Shown: positions 35,784 to 45,371 of the stretch, piece after piece
Position numbering within the stretch: position 1 is the stretch's first letter
Layout of the letters: the number at the start of each line of letters is the position of its first letter
Source of the DNA: Rhizobacter sp.
Lineage (GTDB): Bacteria > Pseudomonadota > Gammaproteobacteria > Burkholderiales > Burkholderiaceae_C
Direction of reading: 5' to 3'
Length of the DNA: 63,345 nucleotides
NCBI GenBank assembly: GCA_025350965.1
Contig: JANXWV010000052.1
Span: 1 to 63,345 of the forward strand
Made by a program: the position numbers and the translations under genes
Notes under the pieces: generated by a model
Told to the model about the DNA's origin: nothing
Seen by the model: the letters and a program-made list of their open reading frames with translations, nothing else
Database searches by the model: none

Positions 35784-36554
35784 ATGACCACCGCCCCCCA
35801 CCCCTCTGCCGGCACACGCCCGCGCGACCTCACCGATGCCGAGTTCGCCGAGCTCGACGAACTGCTCGCCGCCACCCCCGAGCCGCTGGAGCCGCTCGAC
35901 GCCGTGATGCTCGACGGCTACCTGTGCGGGGTGATCGTGCAACCGGTGCTGCTGGAGTCCGCGACCTGGCTCGCCCACGTGTTCGACTTCGACGGCCGCC
36001 CGCTGCCCGATGACGCGGATGCCGCTTGGCTGCAGCGCACGACCACGCTGGTCCTGCGCCGCCACGCCGCGCTGGTCCGCGCCATCAACGACGACGGCTG
36101 GTTCGACCCGCTGGTGCTCGAGTTCGACGAAGACCACCCGCCGCCGCCACTGGCCGAGGGTGAGGTCGATGCGATGGCCGGCATGAGCCCTGTGTCGCAG
36201 TCGCTGATGCCGTGGGTGGCGGGCTTCCAGCACGCGACCATCTGCTTCCCGGACCTGATCGAACTGCCCGACGACGCCGTCATGTCGGCCATTGCCCGCC
36301 TGTACCGCCACCTGCCGGCCGAGACGGACGAAGAGCGCGAAGTCGTCGCGTTGCTGGAAGCCGAGCACCCCCTGGCCACGCTCGACGAAGGCATGGAAGA
36401 CCTGGTGGTGACGGTGGCCGACCTGAACGACCTGACGCGCGAGCAGCGCTTCAAGGTAGACACGATCAAGCGCGACGCGCCCAAGGTCGGCCGCAACGAC
36501 CCGTGCCCTTGCGGCAGCGGCAAGAAGTTCAAGCAGTGCCACGGCAGCGCATAG
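35784..36554 (+). CDS. YecA/UPF0149-family protein with C-terminal SEC-C zinc motif
   Basis: Cytosolic protein of 256 residues. The body is of the UPF0149/YecA type ([29 protein letters not shown] ... [10 protein letters not shown]). The C-terminus is a SEC-C motif, [19 protein letters not shown], the zinc-binding element that in SecA and other proteins contacts SecB or ribosomes. Precise role unknown; E. coli YecA associates with ribosomes. It is followed by a phosphoesterase gene after 9 bases, probably co-transcribed. Confidence 0.87.
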   Translation: MTTAPHPSAGTRPRDLTDAEFAELDELLAATPEPLEPLDAVMLDGYLCGVIVQPVLLESATWLAHVFDFDGRPLPDDADAAWLQRTTTLVLRRHAALVRAINDDGWFDPLVLEFDEDHPPPPLAEGEVDAMAGMSPVSQSLMPWVAGFQHATICFPDLIELPDDAVMSAIARLYRHLPAETDEEREVVALLEAEHPLATLDEGMEDLVVTVADLNDLTREQRFKVDTIKRDAPKVGRNDPCPCGSGKKFKQCHGSA

Positions 36555-36563
36555 AGCTGCCCG

Positions 36564-37334
36564 ATGCGGCTGCAACTGCTGTCCGACCTGCACCTCGAAA
36601 CAGAGGTCTATGAGCCCGAGCCGGCGCCCGGCGCCGAACTGCTGGTGCTCGCCGGCGACGTCGACAGCACCTGGGCCGGGCTGGAACACTTTCGGGATTG
36701 GCCGGTGCCCGTGCTCTTCGTGGCGGGCAACCACGAGTTCGATCAGCGCGAAACCACCCAGGCGTGGCCGGCGCTGCGCGAGCGGTGCGCGCGCCTGAAG
36801 CTCGACCTGCTGGAATGCGAAAGCCGCGTCCGCACCGACACGCAGGGCCGGCGCATCCGCTTCGTCGGCACGACGCGCTGGTGCGATTTCAACCTGTTCG
36901 GCCCGACAGGCCGTGAGCGCGCGATGCGTGCGGCGGGCTACTACATGAAGGTGATGCGCGCCACGCGCAACGGCTCAGCGTTCGATGCCGCCGCCGTGCG
37001 CGACGAAGCCTTGGCCTGCCGCAGTTGGCTGGCGGCTGAGCTCGCTCGCCCCGCAGCAGGCTGGGATACAACGGTCGCAATCACTCACTTCGCACCGAGC
37101 CTTCGCAGCGCCGACCCGCGCTACGGCGCGCAGCCCGGGACCGCCAGTTTCTGCAACGCCGACGACGACCTGCTGCCCTTCGCAGCCCTGTGGCTGCACG
37201 GTCATTTGCACTGCCCGCACGACTACGTTGTGCCGCACACGAGCGGCGGCACCCGCGTGGTGTGCAACCCGCGCGGCCATGCGCGAAAAGGCGAAGCGGC
37301 GGGGCACCGGCCGCAGCTGGTGCTGGACGTTTGA
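36564..37334 (+). CDS. Calcineurin-like metallophosphoesterase
   Basis: Dinuclear-metal phosphoesterase, 256 residues. Signature blocks: LLSDLHLE (D8, H10), LAGDVDS (D32), VAGNHEF, ITHFAPS and HGHLH near the C-terminus. Close in architecture to small cytosolic YfcE/YkuE-like enzymes. Substrate cannot be inferred; the SEC-C gene in front gives no clear clue. Confidence 0.88.
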   Translation: MRLQLLSDLHLETEVYEPEPAPGAELLVLAGDVDSTWAGLEHFRDWPVPVLFVAGNHEFDQRETTQAWPALRERCARLKLDLLECESRVRTDTQGRRIRFVGTTRWCDFNLFGPTGRERAMRAAGYYMKVMRATRNGSAFDAAAVRDEALACRSWLAAELARPAAGWDTTVAITHFAPSLRSADPRYGAQPGTASFCNADDDLLPFAALWLHGHLHCPHDYVVPHTSGGTRVVCNPRGHARKGEAAGHRPQLVLDV

Positions 37335-37351
37335 GCGGGCCGCGGAGAAGT

Positions 37352-37975
37352 TCAGGCTGCCCCGGCGCGACGGTAACTCAAGCCATCGAAGCAACTCGAC
37401 AGCAGGATCTCGATGATCTGCTCGTCGCTGTAGCTGCCACCGGCCTTCAGCAGGCCGAGCACCGGGTCACAGGCCCGCGCGAACAAGGTGTACAGGATCA
37501 CTTCCGAAGGCAGCGCGGCGTTCAGTTGGCCAGCCGCCTGCGCAGCAGTGATCCACATGCCGAGCACATCGCTCACCTGCATCAGCCGGTCGAGGTAGGC
37601 GCGGTTGGCGAGCAAGGCCGCCCGCAGCACCGAGTTCTGCGCCGGCAGCGACGGCATTTCGCCTGCCAGCTGCACCTGCATGGTCCAGCGGGCGACCGCC
37701 TTGAGCTGGTCGACGGGGCTGGCTTCCGCGCGGGCCTGCAAGGCTTCGATCTGCGCGAGCGCGCGGTCGAGCACACGCACCATGGCCGCTGCGGCAAGCT
37801 CTTCCTTCGAGGTGAAGTGCTTGTAGAGGCTGGCTTTGGCGATGCCCACATCGGCCGCGACCTCTTCCACCGTCATCACGTCGAAGCCTTTTTCAGCGAG
37901 CAGGCGGTTCACTGAAACGAGGATCGCCTCTTCTCGAACCTGCAACACCTGCTCCCGAAACGATATGCGTGCCAT
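37352..37975 (-). CDS. TetR-family transcriptional regulator
   Basis: Repressor-type protein of 207 residues. The N-terminal HTH is clear: AILVSVNRLLAEKGFDVMTVEEVAADVGIAKASLYKHFTSKEEL (split here only in description; residues about 13-56). The C-terminal ligand domain is all-helical and of the TetR_C_33-like size. The start at 37975 is the first ATG with a normal N-terminus. It is divergent from a small membrane protein gene at 38203; an inverted repeat GAAAC-N6-GTTTC lies between them. Ligand unknown. Confidence 0.88.
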   Translation of the reverse strand: MARISFREQVLQVREEAILVSVNRLLAEKGFDVMTVEEVAADVGIAKASLYKHFTSKEELAAAAMVRVLDRALAQIEALQARAEASPVDQLKAVARWTMQVQLAGEMPSLPAQNSVLRAALLANRAYLDRLMQVSDVLGMWITAAQAAGQLNAALPSEVILYTLFARACDPVLGLLKAGGSYSDEQIIEILLSSCFDGLSYRRAGAA

Positions 37976-38043
37976 GCGAAATTCTAGACGAGCGGCCGCG
38001 TGAAAAGACGCATCGGTCGAATCCGTACTCATCGGTCACTTTG

Positions 38044-38059
38044 GAAACTTGGTGGTTTC
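38044..38059. promoter_or_regulatory. Inverted repeat GAAAC-N6-GTTTC, candidate TetR operator
   Basis: A 5-bp inverted repeat with 6-bp spacer, 69 bases upstream of the TetR start and 144 bases upstream of the small membrane protein, in an otherwise featureless 227-bp divergent gap. More GTTTCC copies follow to 38083. Size and position fit an autoregulatory operator. Confidence 0.35.
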
Positions 38060-38202
38060 GGCTTCGGTTTCCGATGTTGTTTCCGCGGCCGTTTCGAACA
38101 GTCACAACTGCACGCGGCAACTCCCCAGAACGGTGGATGGAACTGCGCGCCGGGCACCGCTAAGGTAGCCGGGCTCGGCACCTGCGTGCCTTGCCCCCCA
38201 CC

Positions 38203-38427
38203 ATGACCGACTCGAACCCGCCATTGCTGACAACGCTGACCTGGGGCACGGTGATCACCGCCCTGGTGAGCGCCTTGCTGCTGGCCGCCGTGGGCCCCGG
38301 GCTGCCCACCCATGCGGACGCGGAGCAGCCCACCGCGCACCACGCGCCTGCTGCCGCCGAGCGCCACATGCAAGCAACCAACGACCAGCGCCACCCGGCC
38401 GGTGCATCGGCGACCCGCACGCACTAG
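38203..38427 (+). CDS. Small single-helix membrane protein (74 aa), hypothetical
   Basis: Short frame beginning MTDSNPPLLTTLTWGTVITA, with one strong hydrophobic helix (about residues 12-32) and a polar histidine-rich tail (HHAPAAAERHMQ). I do not recognise a family. It is divergent from the TetR gene and could be its target. The ribosome binding site is unclear, and composition is ordinary for the genome. Confidence 0.4.
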   Translation: MTDSNPPLLTTLTWGTVITALVSALLLAAVGPGLPTHADAEQPTAHHAPAAAERHMQATNDQRHPAGASATRTH

Positions 38428-38484
38428 ACGCAACCCGCAGCGACCAGCCGTCGCCGCATCAGAGTCAAACTGGCGGCTGCACGC

Positions 38485-38967
38485 CTACTTGGCAACCACC
38501 TTGTTGCCATTCGCCTTGTAGCGCTCGATCGACTTCTTCAAGTCGGTGTACTCCTCGCACGGCAGTCGGCAGGCCTTGTCGAGCGCCGCCAGCCGAGCCT
38601 CGGCCTTCGGCAGGTTGCCGGTGATCAGGTAAAGCTGACCCGAATATTCCAGCGCGCCGCGGTGCTGCGGCTCGATGCGCAGCGCCTCGTCGTAGTACTT
38701 CTCGGCAGCCGCGTAGTCGGGCGTGGCGCTCTTGCGCAGGCTGTAGCCCATCAGGTTGTTCCACTCGGCGCTGCCGGCGTCGTTGACGCGCCGGAGTTCG
38801 GCCACGGCGGCCGGCCACTTCTTCGCGGCGATTTGCGCACGCGCTGCGCCCAGGTTGTCCGGCGTGCTCGGTGCGGCGGTGTCGGCAGCGGGAGCGCAGG
38901 TGGCGGCAAACGCCAATGACAGTGCCAGCACGGCGGTAGTTGCGTGGCGGTTGGGTCGGTAAGGCAT
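38485..38967 (-). CDS. Secreted tetratricopeptide-repeat protein
   Basis: Exported protein of 160 residues. Signal peptide MPYRPNRHATTAVLALSLAFAATCAPA, then TPR-like helices: DNLGAARAQIAAKKWPAAVAE, WNNLMGYSLRKSATPDYAAAEKYYDEAL and HRGALEYSGQLYLITGNLPKAE. CGGAG precedes the ATG at suitable spacing. The cysteine pair in DKACRLPCEEY may form a disulphide. Divergent from the YegD-like gene. Function unknown; a scaffold role is usual for TPR proteins. Confidence 0.83.
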   Translation of the reverse strand: MPYRPNRHATTAVLALSLAFAATCAPAADTAAPSTPDNLGAARAQIAAKKWPAAVAELRRVNDAGSAEWNNLMGYSLRKSATPDYAAAEKYYDEALRIEPQHRGALEYSGQLYLITGNLPKAEARLAALDKACRLPCEEYTDLKKSIERYKANGNKVVAK

Positions 38968-39090
38968 GGCGTGGGCTCCGGCTGGGCGCACAGGGCGCCG
39001 GTTGATCAGGCGCGCAGGATACCTGCTGCACGGCCGTGTTGCCCCGTAGAATCCCGCCCCTTTCAGCGTCGTGCCCACCGCCTTGCCCCT

Positions 39091-40401
39091 ATGTACTGCG
39101 CCATCGACTTCGGCACCTCCAACTCGGCTATTGCCATTCCGGCCCCGTTCGCCGGCCCGGCCGCTGACGCAACCCCCGCCATGCGCCTGGTCGAGCTGGA
39201 GCCGGGCCACACCACCATGCCGACGGCCGTGTTCTATTTCGTCGAGGGCCCGGAGCTGGACGGCCCGCCGCGCGCCTTCGGCCGTGCCGCCGTGGCGGCA
39301 TATGTCGACGGGCTCGACGGCCGGCTGATGCGCTCGATGAAGAGCATTCTCGGCAGCAACTTGATCGATCAGACCACCGACGTGGGCGGCGGGCGGGGCG
39401 CGAAATACCTGGACGTCGTGGCCGGCTACCTGCGCCACCTGAAGCGCCGCGCCGAGGCCACCGCCGGCGCAATCATCGACCGTGCAGTGCTCGGCCGCCC
39501 GGTGTACTTCGTCGATGACGACCCGGTGCGCGATGCGCAGGCGCAGGCCGCGCTCGAAGCCGCCGCCCGGCAGGTGGGCTTTGCGGACGTGCAGTTCCAG
39601 TACGAGCCGATTGCCGCCGCGTTCGACTTCGAGCGCAGCGTGAGCACCGAGCAGGTCGTTCTGGTGGCCGACATCGGGGGCGGCACGTCCGACTTCTCCA
39701 TCGTGCGCGTGGGCCCGCAGCACGCGGCCAAGCTCGACCGCAAGGGCGACATCCTGGCCAACCACGGCGTACACGTGGCCGGCACCGACTTCGACCGCCG
39801 CGTCGAATTGGCAGCCATCTTGCCGCAATACGGCTTCGGCGCGATGGGGCCGGTGATCGCAGGCACGCCGGCGCGCGAGGTGCCGAGCAGCGTGTACTTC
39901 GACCTCGCCACCTGGCACCTGATCAACACCGTCTACAGCCCCGGCCGCGTGGCCGAGTTGCGCAGCATGCGCAGCTTCTACGGCAACACGGTCCACCACG
40001 ACCGGCTGATGGTGGTGGTCAACGAGCGCCTCGGCCACGAGCTGGCGGCGCGCGCCGAAGCGGCCAAGATCGACGTCGCGGAAGGCGGCGCGACGCGCAT
40101 CGACCTGAGCCTGACCGAGGCCCGGCTGCATGCCACGCTGACCGAAGCCGAGGCGGTGCAGGCGATCGACGCCGACATCGACCGCATCGTCGACGCCGCA
40201 CGCATCACGGCCGCACAAGCGGGCCTGCGGCCGGAGCAGATCGACGCGCTGTACTTCACCGGCGGCTCAACCGGCCTGCGCCTGCTGGCGAGCCGCATTG
40301 CGCAAGCGTTCCCGGCCGCGAAGGTGGTGCGCGGCGACCGCTTCGCAAGCGTTGCCACAGGCTTGGCACTGCACGCGCAGCGCTGGTTCGCCGCAGCTTG
40401 A
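39091..40401 (+). CDS. YegD-like Hsp70-family protein
   Basis: Divergent Hsp70 of the YegD type, 436 residues. It has the ATPase phosphate motifs of the actin/Hsp70 fold: CAIDFGTSNSAIAI at the N-terminus, YEPIAAAFDFE, VLVADIGGGTSDFSIV, GVHVAGTDFDRRVE and FTGGSTGLRLLASRI. The protein ends soon after the nucleotide-binding domain, so the substrate-binding domain and lid of DnaK are missing. No DnaJ or GrpE partner is nearby. It converges with the aminotransferase 13 bp away. Confidence 0.88.
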   Translation: MYCAIDFGTSNSAIAIPAPFAGPAADATPAMRLVELEPGHTTMPTAVFYFVEGPELDGPPRAFGRAAVAAYVDGLDGRLMRSMKSILGSNLIDQTTDVGGGRGAKYLDVVAGYLRHLKRRAEATAGAIIDRAVLGRPVYFVDDDPVRDAQAQAALEAAARQVGFADVQFQYEPIAAAFDFERSVSTEQVVLVADIGGGTSDFSIVRVGPQHAAKLDRKGDILANHGVHVAGTDFDRRVELAAILPQYGFGAMGPVIAGTPAREVPSSVYFDLATWHLINTVYSPGRVAELRSMRSFYGNTVHHDRLMVVVNERLGHELAARAEAAKIDVAEGGATRIDLSLTEARLHATLTEAEAVQAIDADIDRIVDAARITAAQAGLRPEQIDALYFTGGSTGLRLLASRIAQAFPAAKVVRGDRFASVATGLALHAQRWFAAA

Positions 40402-40414
40402 AGTTAACGAGTGA

Positions 40415-41611
40415 TCACGACGACAACACCGCCGCCATCGCCGCGCCGGCCACTTCCACGTTCGACGAGTTCAAGCCCGCCACGCAGATGCGCCCCGAGC
40501 GCACCATGTACACGGCGTGCTCCTCGCGCAGCCGGTCGACCTGGGCGGTCGTCATGCCGGTGTAGCTGAACATGCCGCGCTGGGTCAGGAAGTAGTCGAA
40601 GTTGCGGCCTGGCAGCTTGGCACTGAGCACCGCGTGCAGGCGCTTGCGCATCTCGAGGATGCGCTCGCGCATCGCACCCAATTCCTGTTCCCACGACGCG
40701 CGCAGGTCGGGCTCCGACAACACGGCCGCGACGATCTGGCCGCCGAAGGTGGGCGGCGTGGAATAGCTGCGCCGCACGGTGAACTTGAGCTGCCCGAGCA
40801 CGCACTCGGCCTGTCGGGCGTCGGGGCACACGACGCTCAGCGCACCGCCGCGTTCGCCGTACAGGCTCATGCTCTTCGAGAACGAGTTGGCGATGAAGAA
40901 GCTGACACCGGCGCTCGCCAACCCGCGCACCGCGAACGCATCGGCCTCGATGCCATCGCCGAAGCCTTGATAGGCCAGGTCGAGGAAGGGGATCAGTTCA
41001 CCGGCCTTGAGCACCGGTATCAACGCGTCCCACTGTGCGGCCGTGAGGTCCACGCCCGTGGGGTTGTGGCAGCAGGCGTGCAGCAGCACCACGCTCTTCG
41101 GTGGCAGCGCCCGCAGCGCGGCCAGCATCTCGGGAAACTTCACGCCGCCGGTGGCCGCGTCGTAGTACGGGTACGTATTCACCGTCATGCCCGAGCCTTC
41201 GAACATCGAGCGGTGGTTGTCCCAGGTCGGGTCGCTGACCCACACGTTGCTGCCGGGGAAGTAGCGTGCAATGAAGTCGGCGCCCATCTTCAGCCCGCCA
41301 CTGGAGCCGACCGACTGGATCGTGGCCACGCGCTTGCCCGTGATGGCCTCGTGCCCGGCACCGAACAGCAGCGCCTGCACTGCTGTGCGGAAGTTGGCTG
41401 CGCCCTCCATCGGCAGGTACGGCTTCGGGCCGCCGCGCGCCACGATCATCGCTTCGGCGCGGCGCACCGCGTCCATCACCGGGATCTTGCCGGCGTCGTC
41501 GAAGTAGATGCCGATGCTCAAGTTGACCTTGTTCGGCCGCGCGTCATTCTGGAAGTCTTCGTTGAGGCTCAGGATCGGGTCGCCGGCAAAGGCAGGGATG
41601 TGCGCGAACAT
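40415..41611 (-). CDS. tyrB: Aromatic amino acid aminotransferase (class I PLP enzyme)
   Basis: PLP-dependent aminotransferase, 398 residues, of the aspartate/aromatic class Ia. The pyridoxal lysine is K246 in NSFSKSMSLYGERGG; D211 in FLDLAYQGFGDG holds the ring nitrogen; the arginine near the end (SGRICVAGLN) binds the substrate carboxylate. The start MFAHIPAFAGDPIL matches the family. TyrB versus AspC is a sequence-class judgement; the YGERGGALSVV region fits TyrB-like enzymes. It precedes no related gene; glutathione peroxidase lies 46 bp upstream in the same direction. Confidence 0.9.
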   Translation of the reverse strand: MFAHIPAFAGDPILSLNEDFQNDARPNKVNLSIGIYFDDAGKIPVMDAVRRAEAMIVARGGPKPYLPMEGAANFRTAVQALLFGAGHEAITGKRVATIQSVGSSGGLKMGADFIARYFPGSNVWVSDPTWDNHRSMFEGSGMTVNTYPYYDAATGGVKFPEMLAALRALPPKSVVLLHACCHNPTGVDLTAAQWDALIPVLKAGELIPFLDLAYQGFGDGIEADAFAVRGLASAGVSFFIANSFSKSMSLYGERGGALSVVCPDARQAECVLGQLKFTVRRSYSTPPTFGGQIVAAVLSEPDLRASWEQELGAMRERILEMRKRLHAVLSAKLPGRNFDYFLTQRGMFSYTGMTTAQVDRLREEHAVYMVRSGRICVAGLNSSNVEVAGAAMAAVLSS

Positions 41612-41657
41612 GGCGGGCTTTCGGTGGGCTGTTGGGCGATAAATCGAGGCAGGACGG

Positions 41658-42161
41658 TCAGGCGGCCAAGGCGGCCTCGATGTCGGACTTGATCGATTCG
41701 GGCTTGTCGGTCGGTGCGTAGCGTTTGACAACCGTGCCATCGCGGCCGACCAGGAACTTGGTGAAGTTCCACTTCACGCCGGTCGTGCCGAGCAGGCCCG
41801 GCGCTTGCCTTGTGAGCCACTTCCACAGCGGGTGCGCTTGCGCGCCGTTGACCTTGACCTTGCTCATCATCGGGAAGCTCACGCCGTAGTTGAGTTCGCA
41901 GAACGACGCGATCTGGTCGTTGCTGCCCGGGTCTTGCGCCCCGAACTCGTTGCTCGGGAAACCGAGCACCACCAGGCCCTTGTCGCGATAGGTTTCCCAC
42001 AACGCTTCGAGCCCGGCGAACTGCGGCGTGAAGCCGCAGGCGCTGGCAGTGTTGACGATCAGCAGCACCTTGCCGCGCTGGGTCGACAACTGCGCAAGCT
42101 CACCGGTGATCGACAGGGCTTCGAAGTCGTAGATGCTGCTGGGGTGGGGCGTGTCGGCCAT
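41658..42161 (-). CDS. Glutathione peroxidase-family (cysteine) peroxidase
   Basis: Thiol peroxidase of 167 residues. The catalytic tetrad is readable: peroxidatic C42 in NTASACGFTPQ, Q76 in FPSNEFGAQDPGS, and W131-N132 in VKWNFTKFLV. Bacterial enzymes of this kind often use thioredoxin in practice. AAGGA seven bases before the ATG supports the start. It may be co-transcribed with tyrB. Its 5' end faces the receiver protein gene. Confidence 0.93.
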   Translation of the reverse strand: MADTPHPSSIYDFEALSITGELAQLSTQRGKVLLIVNTASACGFTPQFAGLEALWETYRDKGLVVLGFPSNEFGAQDPGSNDQIASFCELNYGVSFPMMSKVKVNGAQAHPLWKWLTRQAPGLLGTTGVKWNFTKFLVGRDGTVVKRYAPTDKPESIKSDIEAALAA

Positions 42162-42288
42162 CAAAGTCCTTCGTGGGGGCGGTCGGGGTTGGTGTGCCGG
42201 CGAGTGTTCGACCGGGTGTGCAATCCTACCGCCGCCTCCGGCGCTGGCCGCCTTGACGCTGGCCGAGTCAGCCACGAACATCGGCCCT

Positions 42289-42783
42289 ATGACGTTGCCG
42301 CTGCCACCCGATCCCACCCCCGCCTCCGGCGGCCCCGTCGATCTGGACCTGCTGCTGCAGGGCGCCGGTGGCGGCGGACGCGAGGTGCTCGTCGTCGACG
42401 ACAGCGCCATTGCGCGCACCTTCCTCGCACAGCGGCTCAACGCCTATCGCTATCAGGTGCACGTGGCCAACGACGGCGAGCAAGCCCTCGCGATGTGCGC
42501 CGAGCAGGCCTTCGACATCGTCTTCGTCGATGTGTCGATGGGCGGCGAAGACAGCGTGGACGGCCTGCGTGTTTGCCAGCGCCTGAAGCGCCACCCGCGC
42601 CTGCCTGGCAGCGTGTCACCCGCAGTGGTGATGGTCACCGGCGACGCCAGTGCCAGCACCCGCGTGCGCGGCGCGCTCGCCGGCTGCGACGCGTACCTCG
42701 TCAAGCCCTTGCTGGAAGCGGAGTTCCTGGCCGCGTTGCGCGCGGTGGACGCTCGGTTCGAGTGGGAGCCTGCGCGCGCCTGA
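42289..42783 (+). CDS. Single-domain response regulator (receiver only)
   Basis: About 164 residues: a short N-terminal tail and one receiver domain with acidic pair D37-D38 (LVVDDSAIAR), phospho-acceptor D81 in VFVDVSMGG and the conserved K of YLVKPLLE. There is no output domain, so it should act by protein contacts, as CheY-like or phosphorelay intermediates do. The frame is open upstream to 42133, across the peroxidase start; without a ribosome binding site at 42289 the true start may be upstream. Confidence 0.78.
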   Translation: MTLPLPPDPTPASGGPVDLDLLLQGAGGGGREVLVVDDSAIARTFLAQRLNAYRYQVHVANDGEQALAMCAEQAFDIVFVDVSMGGEDSVDGLRVCQRLKRHPRLPGSVSPAVVMVTGDASASTRVRGALAGCDAYLVKPLLEAEFLAALRAVDARFEWEPARA

Positions 42784-42806
42784 GGGGTCGCCCCGGGCTC
42801 GGTTGG

Positions 42807-44084
42807 TCAGTGCTTGTCGCTTCGCGCGATGGCCAGCAAGTGCTCGACTTCGTCCTTGTGCTTGACCAGGTTCGAGTGGTGCCAGCGGTGGATCAGGTAC
42901 ATCGTGCCCGCGACAACCAGGCCGAACACCGTGATGGTCGTGAAGGCGCCGAGGCCGAACTTCGTCATGCCCGTGAGGAACGCGCCCAGGCCGAGGATGC
43001 ACGCCTGCTCGTTGAAGTTCTGCACCGCGATCGAGCGGCCCGCGCCCATCAGGTTCGCGCCGCGGTGCTGCAACAGCGCGTTCATCGGCACCACCAGGTA
43101 GCCGCCGATGGCACCCAGCATGATGAGGAAGGGCGCGGCCACCCACACATTGGTCAGGAAGTTCAGCCCGATCATCAGCACGCCCATGCCGATGCCGAGC
43201 GGGATCACCTTCGTGGCCTGGTCCAGGCGCATGCGCGTGGAAGCGAAGATCGCGCCCATGGCAGTACCGATGGCGACCACGCCGACCAGCGTGGAGGCTT
43301 GCGTCACGGTGTAGCCGAGCGCGGCCGCCGCCCATGCGAACACGATCACGCGCAGGTTGCCCAGAATGCCCCAGAACAGCGTGGTGGTGGACAGGGAGAT
43401 CTGCCCGAGCTTGTCGCCCCAGAGCCGCGCATTGCAGCTCGAGAAGTCACGCAGCAGGTAGGCCAGGTTGCCGGCGATCGGCTGCAGCGGTGCATCGGTG
43501 CGCGGAATGCGCAGGTTGAACAAGGCCGCGATGACATACAGGAAGCCGATCACGACGATGGCCGCCTCAGGCGCGGTACTGATGCCGGTATCGAACATCG
43601 GCAGGTCGAACGCGAGCAACTGGCGCGACACCACGGTGCCCACCAGCTGGCCGCCGAGCACCACGCCGAAAATCACCGACATGATGGTGAGGCCCTCGAT
43701 CCAGCCGTTCGCCTTGACGAGCTGCGAGTTCGGCAGCAGCTCCGTCAAGATGCCGTACTTGGCCGGCGAGTAGGCCGCCGCACCCAGGCCGACCACCGCG
43801 TAAGACAGCAACGGGTGCGCGCCGAACAGCATCATCAGGCAGCCCACCACCTTCACACCGTTCGAGATGAACATCACCTTGCCCTTGGGCACGGCGTCGG
43901 CGAATGCGCCGAGGAACGGCGCCAGGATCACGTAGAAGAGCGCGAACATCGGGCTCAACGCCGGGATGTGCCAGGTCGGCGACCCCGTGGACTTGAGCAA
44001 CTCGATGGCGGCGACGAACAGCGCGTTATCAGCCAGCGAGCTGAAGAACTGCGCCGACATGATGGTGTAGAAACCTTTTTTCAT
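42807..44084 (-). CDS. lplT: Lysophospholipid transporter LplT
   Basis: Major-facilitator protein, 425 residues, moving lysophospholipids back across the inner membrane for re-acylation. The N-terminus MKKGFYTIMSAQFFSSLADNALFVAAIELL is diagnostic for LplT, and SPAKYGILTELLP plus VVGLGAAAYSPAKY follow. About 12 membrane segments. The aas acyltransferase partner is not in view. GAGAG lies directly before the ATG at 44084, favoured over a codon at 44099. Alanine racemase is divergent, 165 bp away. Confidence 0.92.
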   Translation of the reverse strand: MKKGFYTIMSAQFFSSLADNALFVAAIELLKSTGSPTWHIPALSPMFALFYVILAPFLGAFADAVPKGKVMFISNGVKVVGCLMMLFGAHPLLSYAVVGLGAAAYSPAKYGILTELLPNSQLVKANGWIEGLTIMSVIFGVVLGGQLVGTVVSRQLLAFDLPMFDTGISTAPEAAIVVIGFLYVIAALFNLRIPRTDAPLQPIAGNLAYLLRDFSSCNARLWGDKLGQISLSTTTLFWGILGNLRVIVFAWAAAALGYTVTQASTLVGVVAIGTAMGAIFASTRMRLDQATKVIPLGIGMGVLMIGLNFLTNVWVAAPFLIMLGAIGGYLVVPMNALLQHRGANLMGAGRSIAVQNFNEQACILGLGAFLTGMTKFGLGAFTTITVFGLVVAGTMYLIHRWHHSNLVKHKDEVEHLLAIARSDKH

Positions 44085-44249
44085 TCTCTCAACGACCACC
44101 TGTCTTCGTCGTGCGGCGCATTCGTTGGCGCATTCGTGTCCGCATGTGTCCCCTCGCGGCGGCGTTATAGCACGGGCCCTTATTCATCCCACCAATGAAT
44201 CACCCCGCGTTCCGGGTGAGCGCGCACGCGCGCAGGCAGAATCTCGCGC

Positions 44250-45347
44250 ATGCCGCGGCCCATTCACGCCCACGTCCACACCGAAGCGCTGGCCCACAAC
44301 CTGCGCCGCGCGCGCCAATGCGCACCCGACGCGAAGGTCTGGGCTGTCGTCAAGGCCAACGCCTACGGCCACGGCATCGAACGCGCCTACGCCGGCCTGC
44401 ACGGCGCCGATGGCTTTGCACTGCTTGACCTCGACGAGGCGCAGCGCATACGCGCGCTGGGCTGGCGCGGGCCCGTGCTGCTGCTCGAAGGCTGCTTCGA
44501 AGCGCGTGACCTCGAGCTGTGTTCACGCCTTGGCCTGTGGCACACGGTGCACTGCAACGATCAGATCGACCTGCTCGCGGCGCACAAGACGCACGCGGCG
44601 CACCATGTGTTCCTGAAGCTCAACAGCGGCATGAACCGCCTGGGCTTCAAGCCCGGCACCTATCGCTCGGCTTGGCAGCGCCTGTCGGGCCTGACGCAGG
44701 TGGACGACATCACGCTGATGACCCACCTCGCCGACGCCGACGGTCCGCGCGGCATCGATGACCCGCTGGCGCTGTTCGAAGCCACCACGCACGACCTGCC
44801 CGGCGACCGCTCGCTCGCGAACAGCGCCGCGACGCTGCGCTTCGCACCAAGCACGCCTGCGGTTCGCGGCGACTGGGTGCGGCCGGGCATCATGGTCTAC
44901 GGCTCGTCGCCCGACTACCCGGCCGCCGGCATCGATGCGTGGGGCTTGCACCCGACGATGACGCTCGCCGCTCGGTTGATCGCAACCCAGCAGCTGCAAG
45001 CCGGTGACCGCGTCGGCTACGGCGGCGCGTTCACCGCGCCGCAGGCCATGCGCATCGGCGTGGTCGCCTGCGGCTATGCCGATGGCTACCCGCGCGTGTT
45101 GCGCGCCGATGCACCCGTGCTCGTGGACGGCGTGCGCACGCGCGTCGTCGGGCGGGTGTCGATGGACATGATCACGGTCGACCTCACGCCGGTGCCGCAG
45201 GCGCAGGCCGGCAGCCTGGCGACCTTGTGGGGCGTCGGTCCGAACGACAGCGTGCTGCCCATCGACGAGGTGGCCGCCGCCGCCGGCACCGTCGGCTACG
45301 AGCTGATGTGCGGGCTGGCGCCGCGGGTTCCGACCGTCGCCGTGTAG
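44250..45347 (+). CDS. alr: Alanine racemase
   Basis: PLP enzyme making D-alanine for peptidoglycan, 365 residues, full length. The cofactor lysine is K35 in [10 protein letters not shown]; the opposing base is the tyrosine of [19 protein letters not shown] and the C-terminal beta-domain complete it. [15 protein letters not shown] is a conserved substrate/PLP segment. In related genomes lplT and alr are divergent neighbours, often with radA near; radA is 10 kb away here. Confidence 0.95.
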   Translation: MPRPIHAHVHTEALAHNLRRARQCAPDAKVWAVVKANAYGHGIERAYAGLHGADGFALLDLDEAQRIRALGWRGPVLLLEGCFEARDLELCSRLGLWHTVHCNDQIDLLAAHKTHAAHHVFLKLNSGMNRLGFKPGTYRSAWQRLSGLTQVDDITLMTHLADADGPRGIDDPLALFEATTHDLPGDRSLANSAATLRFAPSTPAVRGDWVRPGIMVYGSSPDYPAAGIDAWGLHPTMTLAARLIATQQLQAGDRVGYGGAFTAPQAMRIGVVACGYADGYPRVLRADAPVLVDGVRTRVVGRVSMDMITVDLTPVPQAQAGSLATLWGVGPNDSVLPIDEVAAAAGTVGYELMCGLAPRVPTVAV

Positions 45348-45371
45348 GCTCGCCTTCCCCAGTAGCGGCGG

